Positions 33,101 to 48,100 of a DNA stretch of 64,000 nucleotides are shown here, in pieces. Each line of letters opens with the position of its first letter. Position 1 is the stretch's first letter. Under the pieces are notes generated by a model. The model searched no databases, had not been told where the DNA came from, and saw nothing but the letters and a program-made list of their open reading frames with translations. Source of the DNA: an uncultured Cytophagales bacterium (GTDB lineage: Bacteria > Bacteroidota > Bacteroidia > Cytophagales > Thermoflexibacteraceae). The DNA lies in assembly GCA_938039675.1 (NCBI GenBank), contig CALHUI010000007.1, forward strand, positions 248,001-312,000, written 5' to 3'. A program made the position numbers and the translations under genes.

Positions 33101-36100
33101 TGATTAGCTTGCAGGGTCAGCCGGCGTGCTCGGATTATTGTCGCGCTCCGTAAATGGATAAGGATAGAAGTTGCGGTTGCGCTCTGCATTGGGGGCTGTC
33201 GGTCCGGGGCGACCGAATCGGCGGCTGTCTTCCAAACGCAGCCCAGTCAGGTATAGCTCGATGCAGCGATTGCGGTAAATTTCGATGAGAATTGCATTTT
33301 GTGTCAATTCACCCGCATAGGGAGGCAATGCAGCACCTACGCCGTAAATATCTTGTGACGGGGTTTTAGTCAGCACACGGTTCAGTTCTGTAACAGCCTC
33401 TGCCAATCGGTTCTGGCGCGCCTGTGCCTCGGCACGAATCAGAATCATTTCACCGGGCAGGTACAGCGGAATGGCCGTATCATCGGCTAAGAAGAAGCCG
33501 CGACCGCGAGGCGGAACAGCCGAAGTGATATAAAACGGTACGCGCTGGTCGTTGGCGGCAGGTGCGAGCGCAGGCGGTAATCCTAAATTGGTTTGTGCTT
33601 CGTGAACGTTGTTGGTTACAAATGATGTACGGAAAATCGGGTTTTGTGAGATGTTGTCAAACACAAAACGGGAACGGGAAGTGAGCGATACGCGACCTGC
33701 CGCATCAAAAGCCTGCTGATTGCGACCCAGCATCAGGTTGTAGCGAGCCGACAGTGCGTTCAGCGCATTAGGCAGGTCAATATCGTTGCCCACCACGTTG
33801 GTAAAAGCAGCAGGAACAGGATTGGAGGCCAGCAAAGTTACGGCTTCATCGCACAAGCGGACGGCGGTTTCCAAAACAGCAGTACGGCTGCTGAAAGTGG
33901 CGTTCTTACCTGTAGTAATGGGGGCTTGTTCCCAGAAAGTAGCCATCCAGCCCAGTGCCAATGCTTTGTAGAGGTGCGCATGGGCTTGTACGGCAGCGGC
34001 AGTAGCGCGGTCGGGAATATTGCGCACATTGGCAATTATACGGTCGCAGTCCGCATTTAAAATATTCAGGTTTTGCCACATGTTGACAATAACAGGATTC
34101 AGCCCGTTTACATTATCGCGGCCGTTTGCCAATGCGGCAATGTCTGCGTTACCGGCATTTACTACGCGCAGTTCATTGGTTGCCAAACCAGAGGTAGTGA
34201 TGACAGTATAAAGCGGACTTGCTCCGCCTACAATATAGCGGCGACGCAGGCCATTGGAAAATGCCAGTAGCCCCGATGTGTTGCTCAATACGGCATCTTC
34301 GGTTGCCGCATTGGGATTGACATAGTCCAGCGTACAGGATGGGGTTATCAGCGTTGTCGCCAACAAGCCGCAGAGTACGATTTTTTTGATATGAAAAATT
34401 TTCATGTTGATTCCGAATTTAAATCTTTGATGGTTTGCAATGCCGGATTAGAACTGAGCAGACAGGTTGAACTGGAAAGTACGCGGAATAGGCACAGTAC
34501 CGAAGTCGTCGCCGCGGATGCGGTTACTTTGACCGCCTGAGTTAACTTCAGGGTCAAAGCCCGGATAGTTATCCCATGAAATCAGGTTGCGACCTGAAAT
34601 GCCAAGGGTCAGGTTGCTCAGCCCGAGTGCTTTCGGGGTCAAGGTATAGGAAAGGGCAATTTCGCGGAGTTTCACAAAAGAACCGTCTTTCACCATTTCT
34701 TCGCGGATGCGTTCACCACCAAAGCCACCTACCAAACTCACCCATCCGCGTGGGAGTTCACCGCGCAACTCTTTTTCAGCCAGCGGGCCGATACCTACGT
34801 TGTTGGCAGTTGTCCAGTTTAGATTGTTCACTTGGAAGCCTTGTACGGCATCAAACAACAGGCGGAAGTTGAAATTTTTCCAGCTGATGTCATTAGCTAA
34901 TGAGGCAGTGTAGCGCGGGTTGGGGTCGCCAAGTACGCGGTTTACCAAAGCACCTGTCGGCTGCCCTTCCGCATTGCGGCCTACCCGCTCAGGCTGCGGT
35001 AAACCTGCTTGCAGCGTTACGCCGCCAATAGTCTGCGGGCGATTGGTCAATAGCAGCGAGCCGTCCGGGTTGCGGGCATATGCCGTGCCATAGAACACGC
35101 CCAACGGGAAGCCATTTACCGCGCTGCTCATACGGTTCGCATCGGTAGAGAAACGAATGATTTCCTGTGGGATATTTACCTTGTTGCGGTTGCGGCTGTA
35201 AATTAGCGTGGCATTCCAGTTCCAGTCATTTTTCAGAATGTTGGCGCGCAGGGCAAGTTCAATGCCTTTGTTGGTCATGCTGCCTACGTTGGCGTTGATA
35301 GAAGCACCACCTTCCGATGGCGCAATAGTGCGCTCCAGCAGCAAGTCGCGAACTTCCTTGTTGTACTAAGTCAGCTCTAAACCAAAGCGGTTATCGAGGA
35401 AGTAAACGTCGGTACCTACCTCAATTTCTGCCTGACGTTCAGGTTTTACGTCGGGGTTGCCCAATACTGTGCTGCGGATAAGCGACTGACGACCAACCAA
35501 TTGCACCGGAATCGTATTGCTGAAACGGTCATACGGCCCGATACCGGTCAGGTTGCCCGATTCGCCGTAAGCAGTGCGCAGTTTAAATGTGCTCACTTTG
35601 TTGGCAAAGGAGGCATTTTTCCAAAAATCCATTTCCGACAAAATCAGGTTAGCAGAAGCCTTAGGGAAAAACTGCCAACGGCTGTTAGGGCCAAACACCG
35701 AAGAAGCATCCATACGACCTGCTGCGGTTACAAACAGAAAATCACCATAGTTAAAGGTTTGTTGCAGGAAGTAACCTTGAATACTGCGCTCGGTGCGCAC
35801 TTCGGTAGCAGGTGTAAACAGGTTGGTTGCACCGCTAATGGTTTCAATAAAAGGAACCATATTGCGGCCTTGCGCCTGTGCAAAATTACTGCGGTCATAT
35901 TGCCAGGTAGCGCCCAATTGAGTGGTGGACTTTAGCTTGTCGCTGATATCTGCCTGATAGCTGATGTTCAGGTCATTGTTGAGTTGTAATACCTGTGCAG
36001 TGGCATTGGCCGCATAACCATCGGGGAACAGTGCCGCATTCACGCCCGGGTAAGCAATGCGCGGAAAGAAGTTCTGACCTAACTGCGTGTAAGTATCCAC

Positions 36101-39100
36101 ACCAAAAATATAGTCAATACCCAAGCCTTTGAGCGGCGCAAGGTTTAGTTGAAAATCGCCAATCATGCGGCTAGTTTGGTTGGTCTGTTTAAGGTCTTCA
36201 ATAACGCTCAACGGATTCATGCGAACAGGCTCTACGGGCAGCAGATTGCCGTTTGCATCGCGTTCTTTCAGGTTGTAAACGTTGTCCGTAATGAAAACCG
36301 AGTTAATCGGGCTGTTGAAAGTATTTGCATCGGGCTTCTCGTTGGCAAAACTGCGGGTGTAGTTCAAACCTGCCGAAAATTTTGCCCAGTCATTGAGTTT
36401 CTGGTCTATGCGCAAGCGGCCGGTAATACGCTCAAAGTCCGTATTGCGCACAATGCCCTGATTCTTGAAGTATGAGGTAGAAAAAAAGTATTTCGTATCG
36501 TCTTTGCCGCCTGCTACCGAAACATAATTATCGGTACCTAATGCGGTTTGGAAAATGTCATCCCAATAGTTGTAGCGAGTTACAGGGGTTTTCTCGGTAA
36601 AAAGGCGATTGAACAACAGAATACCGGGCAGACGCTGGTCGTTACCAAAACCTGTACGTGTTACCGGAGGGCCAAAACGCTCCGGATGCATATTGAGCGG
36701 AAACTCTTTGCGCAGTTGGCTGACCATCAGCGAAGTAGAGAAGGTCAGTTTGGGTTTGCCTGTGCTGCCGCGCTTGGTGAAAATCTGGATAACGCCGTTG
36801 TTAGCCCGTGAACCGTAAATGGCCGCTGCCGCAGCACCGTTTAACACCTCAATGCGCTCAATATCATTGGGGTTGATGTCCAGCAGGCGGTTCTGCCCGG
36901 GCTGAAAGTCATTACTTCCACTGATGCTTACCGCAAGGTTGGTAACGTTGTTGGTGTTGTTATTGACAATTACCCCATCAACAATATAGAGCGGTTCGGA
37001 AGACGAGTTGATAGAGCTCGCCCCGCGCAGACGGATAGAAACCCCACCGGCAGGGTCGCCGGAGTTTTGGGTAATTTGCGCACCGGCAATTTTACCCTGC
37101 AAAGCCGCAGAAAGGCTTGGCGTACCTACCTGCTGCATTTGCTTAGAGGAAACCGTATGGATAGAGTTGCCTAACTGCCGCTTGCTCGTAGCAATAGAAG
37201 TACCTGTTACAACTACTTCATCCAAGCCGATAAAATCTTCACGCATCGTCATATCAACCGTTACGGCAGTTTGGCTGCCCAGCGTAACCCGTTGCTCCCT
37301 GCGGGCATAGCCTACAAAGCTGAATACGAGGGTATAATCGCCCGGTGCAACGCTTGCCGTCATGCTGAATTTGCCTTCCACATCGGTAATAGTACCGGTA
37401 GAAGTGCCTTTGAGTTGAATGCTGGCGCCAATCAAGGGGTCGTTGGTGCCCGCATCGGTTACGCGTCCGCTGATGGTGTACATCTGCACCTGTGCAAAGG
37501 CCGAAAAACCTATGCCCCAACAGCATAAGAAGGCGAATAGCCACTTCACACAAGTTGATGTGTTAGTAGTTGGTTTCTATTCATCATAGTGTTTGAAAAT
37601 AGTTAATGAAGTGAACTGTTTTTCAAACGTACAATCATTTTTCGGTTTGTTGAAATATTTGGTCGGGAAAATTTCAAGCGCGGTTTGACGTTTATGGTTA
37701 AAAAGATTCTTTTGCATAATTAGGGTAAAGTGGCACATTTCATGCCTCCGTTTTTTCATACATAGTTAGTGCTCCAATTCTCACAAATCGGATTCTACAA
37801 TGGTTAAATGGTTGTCGGTTAACTTTATATTTCTGCTGCTGCTGAGTGCTAAAAGTATTCATTCGCCAACGCTGGCTTCGGTTCATGGAAAGGCTACGCC
37901 GCCCGAGCCTGACCCCGCATACTTAGAAAGACTAAAACGACAGAATGCATGGGCAGACAGCGTGCTGCGTACCATGACCGATGAGCAGAAAATCGGGCAA
38001 TTATTCATGGTGGCTGCCTACTCTAACCGCGATGAAACCCACTATAAAGAGATTGACCGATTGGTAAACCAATATCACGTCGGCGGGCTGATATTCTTTC
38101 AGGGAGGCCCGGGCAGGCAAGCCGTACTTACCAACCGCTACCAAAAATTAGCCAAAATACCTTTGCTGATTTCCATGGACTGCGAATGGGGATTGGGTAT
38201 GCGATTAGACAGCACCATCAGTTTCCCCAAAGCAATGACACTAGGAGCTATCGGCGAAAACAAGCTGATTTATGACATGGGCGCTGAAATTGCCCGTCAG
38301 TTTAAAAGGCTGGGTATGCATATCAACTTTGCCCCCGTTGCCGATGTAAACGTGAATCCTGCCAATCCAGTAATAGGCATCCGCTCATTTGGCGAAAACA
38401 AAGAACGAGTGGCAGAAAAAGCCCTGAGCTACATGCGCGGTATGCAGTACAACGGCATTATTGCCAACGCCAAGCATTTCCCCGGACACGGCGATACCGA
38501 TACCGACTCTCACTACGCCCTGCCTATCATCAAACACAGCCGCCAACGGATAGAGGATATAGAACTGTATCCGTTCCGTAAACTCATCCAAGACAGTATC
38601 ATGAGCATCATGGTAGCCCATATTAACCTGCCGGAGTATGATGCCGACCCTAAAAAACCGACCACCCTTTCACAGGCAGTCGTAACCGATTTGCTTATAC
38701 ATCAATTGGGTTTTCAGGGGCTGATTTTTACCGATGCGCTCAACATGAAAGGTGTTTCGGCCAACTATGCGCCCGGAGAAACCGACGTGTTGGCCTTCAA
38801 AGCCGGCAACGATTGCCTGCTCTTTCCGCTGGATGTGCCCAAGGGTGTAGCCAAAATCAAAGACGCTATTGCTAAGGGCGAAATCAGCATGGCAGAAGTA
38901 GAACGCCGCGTGAAGAAAATCCTCATGGCTAAATATTTTGTAGGTCTTCACCACTACAAGCCCATTGTTACTAAAAATCTGCCGGACGACCTCAACTCGC
39001 CACAGGCAAAAGCCTTGCGCATGAAACTCTATGAGCAGGCAGTTACCATCGTGCGCAATACCGACAGCCTAATACCTTTCAGAAATCTGGAAGACCTTTC

Positions 39101-42100
39101 CTTTGCCTCAGTAACAATCGGTGCAGGTGCAGGCAATGACTTTCAGCGGATTTTGGGCAAATATGCCGCATTTGAGCACCACCAAATCCCCGATAAAGCC
39201 GCAGGCGATGCTGCCTACGAAGCACTGATTCCTAAACTCAAAAACAAAAAAGTGGTTATTGTAGGCCTGTTGGGCGTAAGCACTACCAATCGGATAGAAA
39301 AAGACTACGGCATTTCGCAGGCTACCCGCGATTTTATCAAAAAATTATCGGCACACACCAATGTAGTGCCCGTGGTGTTCGGCAACCCCTACAGCCTGAA
39401 ATTTTTTGATGATGCCCCGTATTTGGTTTGCGCTTATGAAAATAATGCTGACGTACAAATTGTTGTTCCACAAGTACTTTTCGGGGCCGTAACAACCGGT
39501 GCAAGATTGCCTGTCAGTGTTTCACCCAATATTAAGGCAGGGGACGGATTCTCTGTTTTCTCGCTCAACCGAATGAAATATACCTTTATTCCCGAGTGGG
39601 AAGGTATGGACAGCCACATTCTGAATCGGATTGACACTATTGTGAATCAGGCTGTGGCCAATCATGCCACCCCGGGCTGCCAAGTGATTGTAGCACGCAA
39701 CGGCAATGTGGTTTTTAACCGCAACTATGGTCGTTACACATATGAACCCAACGCCACGCCCGTAAGCGATGAAACTGTTTACGACCTTGCCTCCGTAACA
39801 AAAGTAGCGGCAACCATGCAAGCGGTGATGTATTTGCACGACCAAGGCCTGCTGGACATAAACAAAAAAGTATCGGACTATCTCACCGGTCTGAAAGGTA
39901 CGAATAAAGCCGATTTAAGCCTCCGCGATATATTGCTGCATCAGGCAGGGCTTATCCAGCGAGCACCTCACTGGTGGCATACAATGGAGAAAGGCAAGTA
40001 CAAACCCGAATACTATGCCAATGAGCCAACCGCAGAACACGTAATTCCGGTTGATGAACACCTCTACGCTTCAACCAAAGTACATGCAGAAATATGGAAA
40101 TGGCTCAGAGAAAGCCCGCTGCGCAGCAACAAACGTCCAGACGGTTCTTACGGTTATTTGTATTCTGATGTAGGATTTTACATGCTCAAACAAATTGTAG
40201 AACAAGAAACCGGCCTCTGCTTAGACCAATTTGTTGAAAACTATTTCTACCGCCCGCTGGGACTGGCAACTATGAGCTACCTTCCTTTGCAGAAATTAAA
40301 TAAGTCGCAAATAGCCCCTACCGAAGAAGATAAGTACTTCCGCAAAAAGCGCGTACAGGGTATCGTACACGACCCCGATGCAGCCTTGCAGGGAGGAGTG
40401 GCAGGGCACGCAGGTGTTTTCAGTAATGCAAATGACTTAGCAATACTGATGCAAATGAACCTGCAAAATGGCTACTACGGAGGCAGAAAGTTTTTCAAGC
40501 AACCGCAAACGATTCCATTTTTTACCGAAAAACGCATCGTTGCCCATAATCGGAGAGGATTGGGTTGGGACAAGCCCATCAGAGGGCACGGAGGCCCTAC
40601 TTCGGGGCATTGCTCACCCCGCACCTTTGGGCATAGCGGCTTTACAGGCACAGCGGCATGGGTAGACCCGCAGTACAATCTGGTATATGTTTTCCTTGCC
40701 AATCGCACCTACCCCAATGCAAGCAACCGGCGGCTGATTGAGCAAAACATCCGCAACAAATTACAAGACCAAGTGTACTTGTCTATGGGCGTTTCCCGAA
40801 ACTATTTAGAGAAAGAGCAACACCTGACTGCCAACTAAGCCATGCTTTTTATGGTATCAATGAAACAACGCACATGGTCGGGGTGAATATCCGGATAAAG
40901 GCCGTGCCCTAAGTTGGCAATGTAGCGTTGTGTACCAAAGGCTGCCACCATTTGGCGCGTCTCTTTGCGAATGACATCAAAATCGGCATACAGCGCACAC
41001 GGGTCTAAGTTGCCTTGCAGCGTTTTCTGACCACTGGTCTGTCGGCGCGCTGCCTGTGGATCCATGTTCCAGTCCAAGCCAATCACTTGACAGTTTAGTT
41101 GGCCGAAATCTTCCAATGCAAAGAAAGCACCTTTGGCAAATACGGTTTTGGGCACTTCGCTGATAGCATCACAAATTTGCGCAATGTAGGGCAGCGCAAA
41201 TGTTTTGTATTGTGCAGGCGAAAGAATCCCTGCCCAAGAATCAAAAATCTGTACAAGGTCAGCACCCACAGCAATCTGCATTTTCAGATATCCGATGGTA
41301 CTTTCGGTAACCATCTGAAGCAGTTGGTGAGAAAGTTCCGGCTGCCGATACAGCATTTTCTTTGCCTTAGAGAAAGTTTTGGAGCCGCTGCCCTCTACCA
41401 TATAAGCAAAAATTGTAAAAGGAGCACCTGCAAAACCAATGAGCGGCACGCGCCCGTTGAGTTCCCGCTTCGTAATACGAATGGCTTCTGCCACATAGCC
41501 CAAATCGGAAGGAGCGTCTGCTACTCTGATTTTTTTCAGGTCTGCTTCCGACCGGATGGTTTGCAAAAAAATAGGACCTCTTTTTTCAATCATCTCATAA
41601 GGCAGCCCCATCGCTTCAGGAATTACTAAAATATCGGAAAAAATAATCGCAGCATCTACGTCCAGCAAGTCCACCGGCTGAATGGTAACTTCTGCAGCAA
41701 GTGCGGGAGTAGTAACCAACTCTATGAAATCTTTCAAACGCTCGCGCACCGCACGGTATTCGGGTAAGATTCGCCCTGCTTGGCGCATCAGCCAAACGGG
41801 CGGGCGCTCTACATATTCACCGCGTGCTGCACGCAGCAGTAAGTCGTTTTGGAGTATCATGTCTGTTGAAAAATAGCCGCCCAATTGGGTAGGAAACTTA
41901 CATATTTTTGCACAAATATACAATGCACGCCCTCAATACGTGTATCTTGGAACTGATGTTGATACAAGAAACGCATGTAAGGCATGTAAGAAAAAATTAT
42001 TTTTAATCAATAAAATTTAATTTTTTCTTTGAAAAGTTTTATATTTGTGTGCTAATGAACTTTAAATACCGTTATAAAGCTAAACTAACCCCGCTTTTAG

Positions 42101-45100
42101 GTATGAAACTATTTTCCGGTTACTTCCATCCGCCTGTTTATCGGAAAAATATTACTATGGTTGGTTGTAGGTGTTGCATTATTTTCTCCAACATACGCAC
42201 AGCGTTTTGCCTCTTGTCGAACAGCAGACGGCATAGGCTACTTGGAACACCCGCACCCCGATTATCAAAAAAGCAATAAAAGTTATCCTTTGCTGATTTT
42301 TTTGCACGGCATCACAGAACGGGGCAACGGCACTACTGACCTAAGAAAAATTGCCGGCGGAGCAATGCCTTTTCAAATAGAAAAGCAGACCTTAAAAATG
42401 ACTTTCAATGTGAATGGAACATCTTATTCATTCATTGTACTCTGCCCGCAACTGAGCTATGATTACGGCTCATGGCCTGCCTCTTATGTGGACAGGGTTA
42501 TAGAATATGCCAAAGCCACCTACCGCATGGACGAAAGCCGCGTCTACGTTACAGGACTCAGTTTGGGCAGCGGCGGCACATGGGATTATGCAGCGGCCAT
42601 CCTGATAAAGTGGCAGCTATTGTACCTGTTTGCGGTGCATCGGGTGCAGATGCTTCTAAAATCAATGCGTTGGTAAGTAATCAAATTCCGATATGGGCTT
42701 TCCATGGCACCAACGACGGCATCGTTCCGGCACATACTACGCTCAACCGGATTCGCGGCATCAATGAGCACCAAGCGCGCTCCGACAATATGCCTAAGGC
42801 AAAAGTTATGCTCTATCCAAACGTTGGGCACAATTCATGGAAACAAGCCTATAGCCCCGACCCTACCATTGTAGCCCCCGTCTCTTCTGAACCTATTATT
42901 GCATATGAATGGCTGTTGCAGCACAGCAAACCTTAATGTGCGCGTAGGTTATGACAATACGGCCAAACCTGCAACCGCCAACGCTGCTCTAGGCAGCTTC
43001 TACTGAAAAAGTAAGCAAATTAACGTGAATAATGCGATAAAATCTTGGAAAAGTTTTATTTGATTCAATATCCAAATAAATCTATAGCCGGCTGAAAAGC
43101 ACAAAAAATACATAGGGATAGGGCACGACCTATCCCTATGTATTAGGCGCATATCGGAAAAATACAATCCAAAATATACACTTTTGCACCAATGTTTCAT
43201 TTTTGGTTATTCACAACAAACGCACTGATTATCAAATGAGTACATTTAGGATGGCTCATATTTCATACCCATTCCGATAAAAAATCTGACAGCGATTTGC
43301 GCTCGTAGATTTCCAATTTGCCGCCTTCAGTGCAGTTGTAAATTTCCCTACCGAAGGCTTCAAATACTTCGCGCGCCATTTGGTAGGCTACTTCGCTTTG
43401 GAACAAATCGGGCAGTTGCCACTTTACGCCGCCTGCAAAATAGTTCGGGTCAAAGTGGTTGGGGTCGTGGTTGCCGGAAACAACAGTCTGGTTGGCTAAC
43501 CCTTTCGGATGAGTAAAGTTATGGTCGCAGCCAATCAGTGCCACTTTTTGAAAGCCCATATGAAAGGCCAATTGAATGGCCACGAACGTTACGGTATGCC
43601 CGTAGTAGAGGCTCATACGCACGTCGCGGGCAAAAACTTTGTGATACGTCTGTTTCAGGTAGGTAATGTTCGGGCGACGCGGCACATGTTTGAGCGCGTA
43701 GCTGTCTAAAAACAGGGGAATATCGGTTTTGTTGAAAAAATCGGCGTTTTGTTCAATCACTAAGTGATTAACTGCTATAATGCAAGACGGACGGAAAGCA
43801 GTTTTATCAAACAACAAATTGATTTTGTTCAAACCGAATGTATAAACTCCGCTTGCCGCCAGTGCATCAAAGTCGGTTTTGAGCAGGCTCGGGCCGTTGC
43901 AGAGAATAACGGCTTTTTGACCTTTGTAGCGGTCTTTCAGGGCAGCCAGCCGCGCACGGGAACGCCACGACTCGGGGTTTAGGTCCCAACCTAGGCGTTT
44001 GAGCACCAGATTGGCCGCTTTGAAATAGGGGTTCACAACCGCCCGCTCGCGAAGTATGGGGATGTCTTGCTCGTTCATGGTATTACTCCTGCGTCCATTC
44101 TTCTATATTTATACCCTCTAATCGCTCAAAATCACTCACATTTCTGGTAACTAATATTAACCGGTTGGCAATGGCACTCGCGCCAATCAATAAGTCAAAA
44201 TCATCCAGTAAATTCCCTTGGGTTTTAAGACGCGCCTTTTCTTTTGTATAAATATCTAACGCACTTAAAATTGGCAGAACTGTAAACTGTGCAAGAAATT
44301 GGTTTAGTATTTCTTTATTTTTCTCTTTATGAGTGCTTTTTTCTACACCATATTTCAACTCTGCAACAGTAATTTCGGAGATAAAACAGCTTTCTATCCC
44401 TACCTTTTCAATTTTATAGTGAAGATTGAATTGACCTTTCAAAAAATAGATACAAATAATGTTTGTATCGAGTAGATACTGTTTCACCATTCTACCCTAT
44501 TAATTGGAAATTTGCGTGACTGCTTTAAATCGCTAATCAGTTCATCTGCCGATTGCTCAGACACAAACGCGCCGTAAAGAGCACCGAGTGTACCAATTCT
44601 TTGTGTTTGAGAGGACTGCATGGACTCTGAAAGACGTGCTATCAGCTCCGGTTTGCTATTGTTACTTAGATTTTTGAGCAAATCTAAGTAGGCTTGTATC
44701 AGGCTAAAATTTATGTCTGCTGATTGCATGTTGTTGTACTTGATTAAATAAATATAGCAAAAAAACAGGCAAATGAACTACGCAGCCGAATTGTAATAAC
44801 AATATGCATGTGATAGTTAAGCGCTAACATCTTTCAGGAGAAATGTTGGCACTTGTCTCCCGCGCTCAATGATTCACATCGGGGGCAGCACCCAAAATGG
44901 GCTGTTTGCCATTCAGGAAGGTATGGAACGTGTCGCCGCGCAGGCCTAAGCGAATGGTTTCCAGCGGAATAATATCGTTAGGGGCAATGTTGCCGAGGTT
45001 TACGTTCGTACCTAAGTACTTAATAAACCATACCTGCTGCGACTTCATGGGGGCTTCCCAGATGATACTTTCAAACGGAATTTGCGTTAGAATTTCCTCT

Positions 45101-48100
45101 ACCAGACCGGAGCGCACCTCACCGCTGGAGCGGAACAGCCCGACGTTACCGCTTTCGCGCGCTTCGCCGATGACTTTCCATGCACCTGCATTCAATTCGC
45201 GATGCATTTGCTGAATCCATTTGTACGGAGGAATAATTTTTTCGGCATCTTTTGAACCCACTTCCGACAATACAGTTGCCCGCTGCGACAAAATGCGGAT
45301 ATAGTTGCACTTATCGTCATGGTTCATTTCCAATGAGCCGTCCGATACTTCGGCGTATGAAAGCTCGTACTTATCCATCAGGCGGAGGTAGTCTTCAAAC
45401 TGACCACGCACAACGAATGCCTCGAACAGCGTACCTCCGAAATATACCGGGATACCTGCCTCACGATACACTTTCAGTTTATCGGCAAGGTTAGGGAAAC
45501 AATAGGAGGTTGCCCAGCCCAATTTCACTACGTCAATAAGTTCAGCCGAAGTGCTGAGCATATCTTCCACCTGTCGAATGCTCAAACCTTTGTCCATTAC
45601 CATCGTGAGGCCTTTCTCACGCGGTTTTGCAGTACGTTCAGGAACGTCTTTGAGAAAATAGTTTACCATCAGTTGTTGTAACAAGCATCAGCGCTGATAT
45701 TGGCTGATAATTTTGAAAAGTGCTTTTTGGATATTGATGTCTTCAATCCACTCGTACAAGACGGTGTGCCTGTCAAAGTCCAAAATTAGTGCATTTTCCA
45801 AATAAGTGAATGATTGCTTGTATTTGCCGGCTTCTATGTGATAGAGGCACATGCGGTAGTATAAATCGGCATGGGCGGGGCACTCTTCCAAACCACTTTT
45901 GAGCAAGCCGATGGCCTGCATATAGTCGCCTTGTTCACGGTAGATTCCTGACCAGTCCAACCACGTTTGCGGGTTGGCAGGGTTTAGGTGGTTGGCATGT
46001 TGGTAGGCTTCTAAGGCAGATATTACGTTGCCTGTTTTCCACTCGGCTTCTGCTAAGGCTAGCCAATAATCTTCACATTCGCTGTCTATCCGTACCGATT
46101 TTTTGAGGAAATTAATGGCTTCATACCAGCGCTCTTTTCCAATCAGGCACATGCCAATGCCGTACCATCCATCGGCACATTGTTCGTCCATATTAACAGC
46201 CTTGCGGTAGAGTTCGGAGGCTTTGTTGTAGTCTTTGCGTTTTTCGTAGGTAGCGGCCAAGCAGCAGTACATTTCCGGCTCAGGAAAATCGCTTTCCTCT
46301 TTCAAATCAATGGCTTTTTGGTAGGATACTTCCGCTTCTTCGTAGCGTTGCAGGTTCATTTGGGCATGGCCAAGGTGATACCAAATGCTGATTTCTTCTT
46401 CGTTCAGCGCCAGTGCATAGCCGAAAAGCTCGATGGCTTTATGGAAACTGTTGGTTTCGTTAAAGAATATCCCCGCATTTCTCCACAGGCGAAAGTCTTC
46501 GGGATTTTCGTTGATACGCTCCTCAAAGAACCTTGCCCCTTCTGCCGTGCGGTGCAAGGTTTTTAAGGAATCGGCGATGTCCAGCAAGGCATTTGTGTTG
46601 TTAGGATTGATTTTCAGAATCTCGAACAAATGCTCTACGGAATGCTGCAATTTGCCGGAACGCAGATACAAATCGGCTATGCGGTAATGAATGTCTTCCT
46701 TTTCATCCGTATTTTTTAATGCCTTTAACAGGCTTTCAATGGCTTGCGAAACCATATTGAGCCCCATAAAAGCCCCTGCCTGTAATACAAACAGTTCATC
46801 CGAATCGGGGTGAAGGGCAGCTGCTTTTTCTGCCTGCTCCAATGCCTGCCGATATTTGCCCAGTCCAAGCAATATGCGCACCTTTTCTATGCCCAACTCG
46901 GAAGCAAAAGGATATTGCGAAAAGGCTGCCTCACATGCTTTAAAGGCTTTTTGCCACTGTGCGCGAATGCTGTAATGTTGAATAATATGTTCAAACTCGT
47001 GCAAATCAAAAAATACGCTGGTTCCTCGTGCAAGCATCTGCTCAAATCGCTGCACCAGCATATCTTCCGTTTGCGGTTCTTTTTTTCTTTTATTTGCCAT
47101 TGTGCCTGCTTTTAATGAGTTAGGGTTAATAATACAGCCTCTCTGATGCTCTCTGCCACGGGGCGATACTGCAAACCTGTTGTTGCGGTCAGTTTGCTGC
47201 CGTCGTACCGATACTTTTGGCAGGCTGCTTCGGTCGTTTGCCGATTGAAAGTACCGCCCAACCATCCGCTAACTGTTCCTGCCAACTGCAACAAAGTATC
47301 GGAGATGCGTTTTTGCGGCGGCTGTTTGTTCATTGCGGCAGCTACCTGCCTAAAAAAGTCCTGAAAACTAATGGCAGCTGCGCTAAAAATAAAACGCTCG
47401 GCTACTAGATTATGTTGTAACAATCGCAAAATCCCTTCTGCTACGTCAGTAGCGTCTACCAGATTAATCATTCCTGAAGGATAAAAAGGCAAAGAGCCGG
47501 CCATGCGAAACAGTTTTGCCAGTAAACTTTCAGAGGTGTTTTGCCCTAAAACAACCGAAGGATTAACGATAAAAGCGGGTAAACCTTCGGCAATGCCTCG
47601 CCATACTTCCCGTTCGGCCAAATGCTTGCTCAACCCATATGCGGAATGATTCAGGGAACTTTCCCACTGTGCGCGTTCAGTAACAACTTCTTCCTTTGCG
47701 CCAATGGCCGCTACGGAACTGACAAAACAGAACCGTCGGATATTGCTTTCCAAACAAACATTTACCAGATTAGCCGTGCCTTCTACATTGGTTTTAAAAA
47801 TCAGATTGCGGTCTGATGAAGCAAAAGAAACCATTGCCGCCGCATGAATGACCCAGTCGGCATCCATAACAAGTTCCGTTAAAAGAGGTATGTCGGTAAT
47901 ATCACCTTGTACCCACGTAAGGCCGGGCATAGATTCGGGCAGCAGCCCGCTGCCGGAACGGCGCAGCGCAAGCACCTGCAAACCTTCCTGCAACAATCGG
48001 CGGGTAATATAACTGCCGACAAACCCGCTTGCACCGGTAATAAAAACCTTTGGAGAGGTATTGAACATTTGCAAACTTACGAAGCAAATTTGAAAGCAGG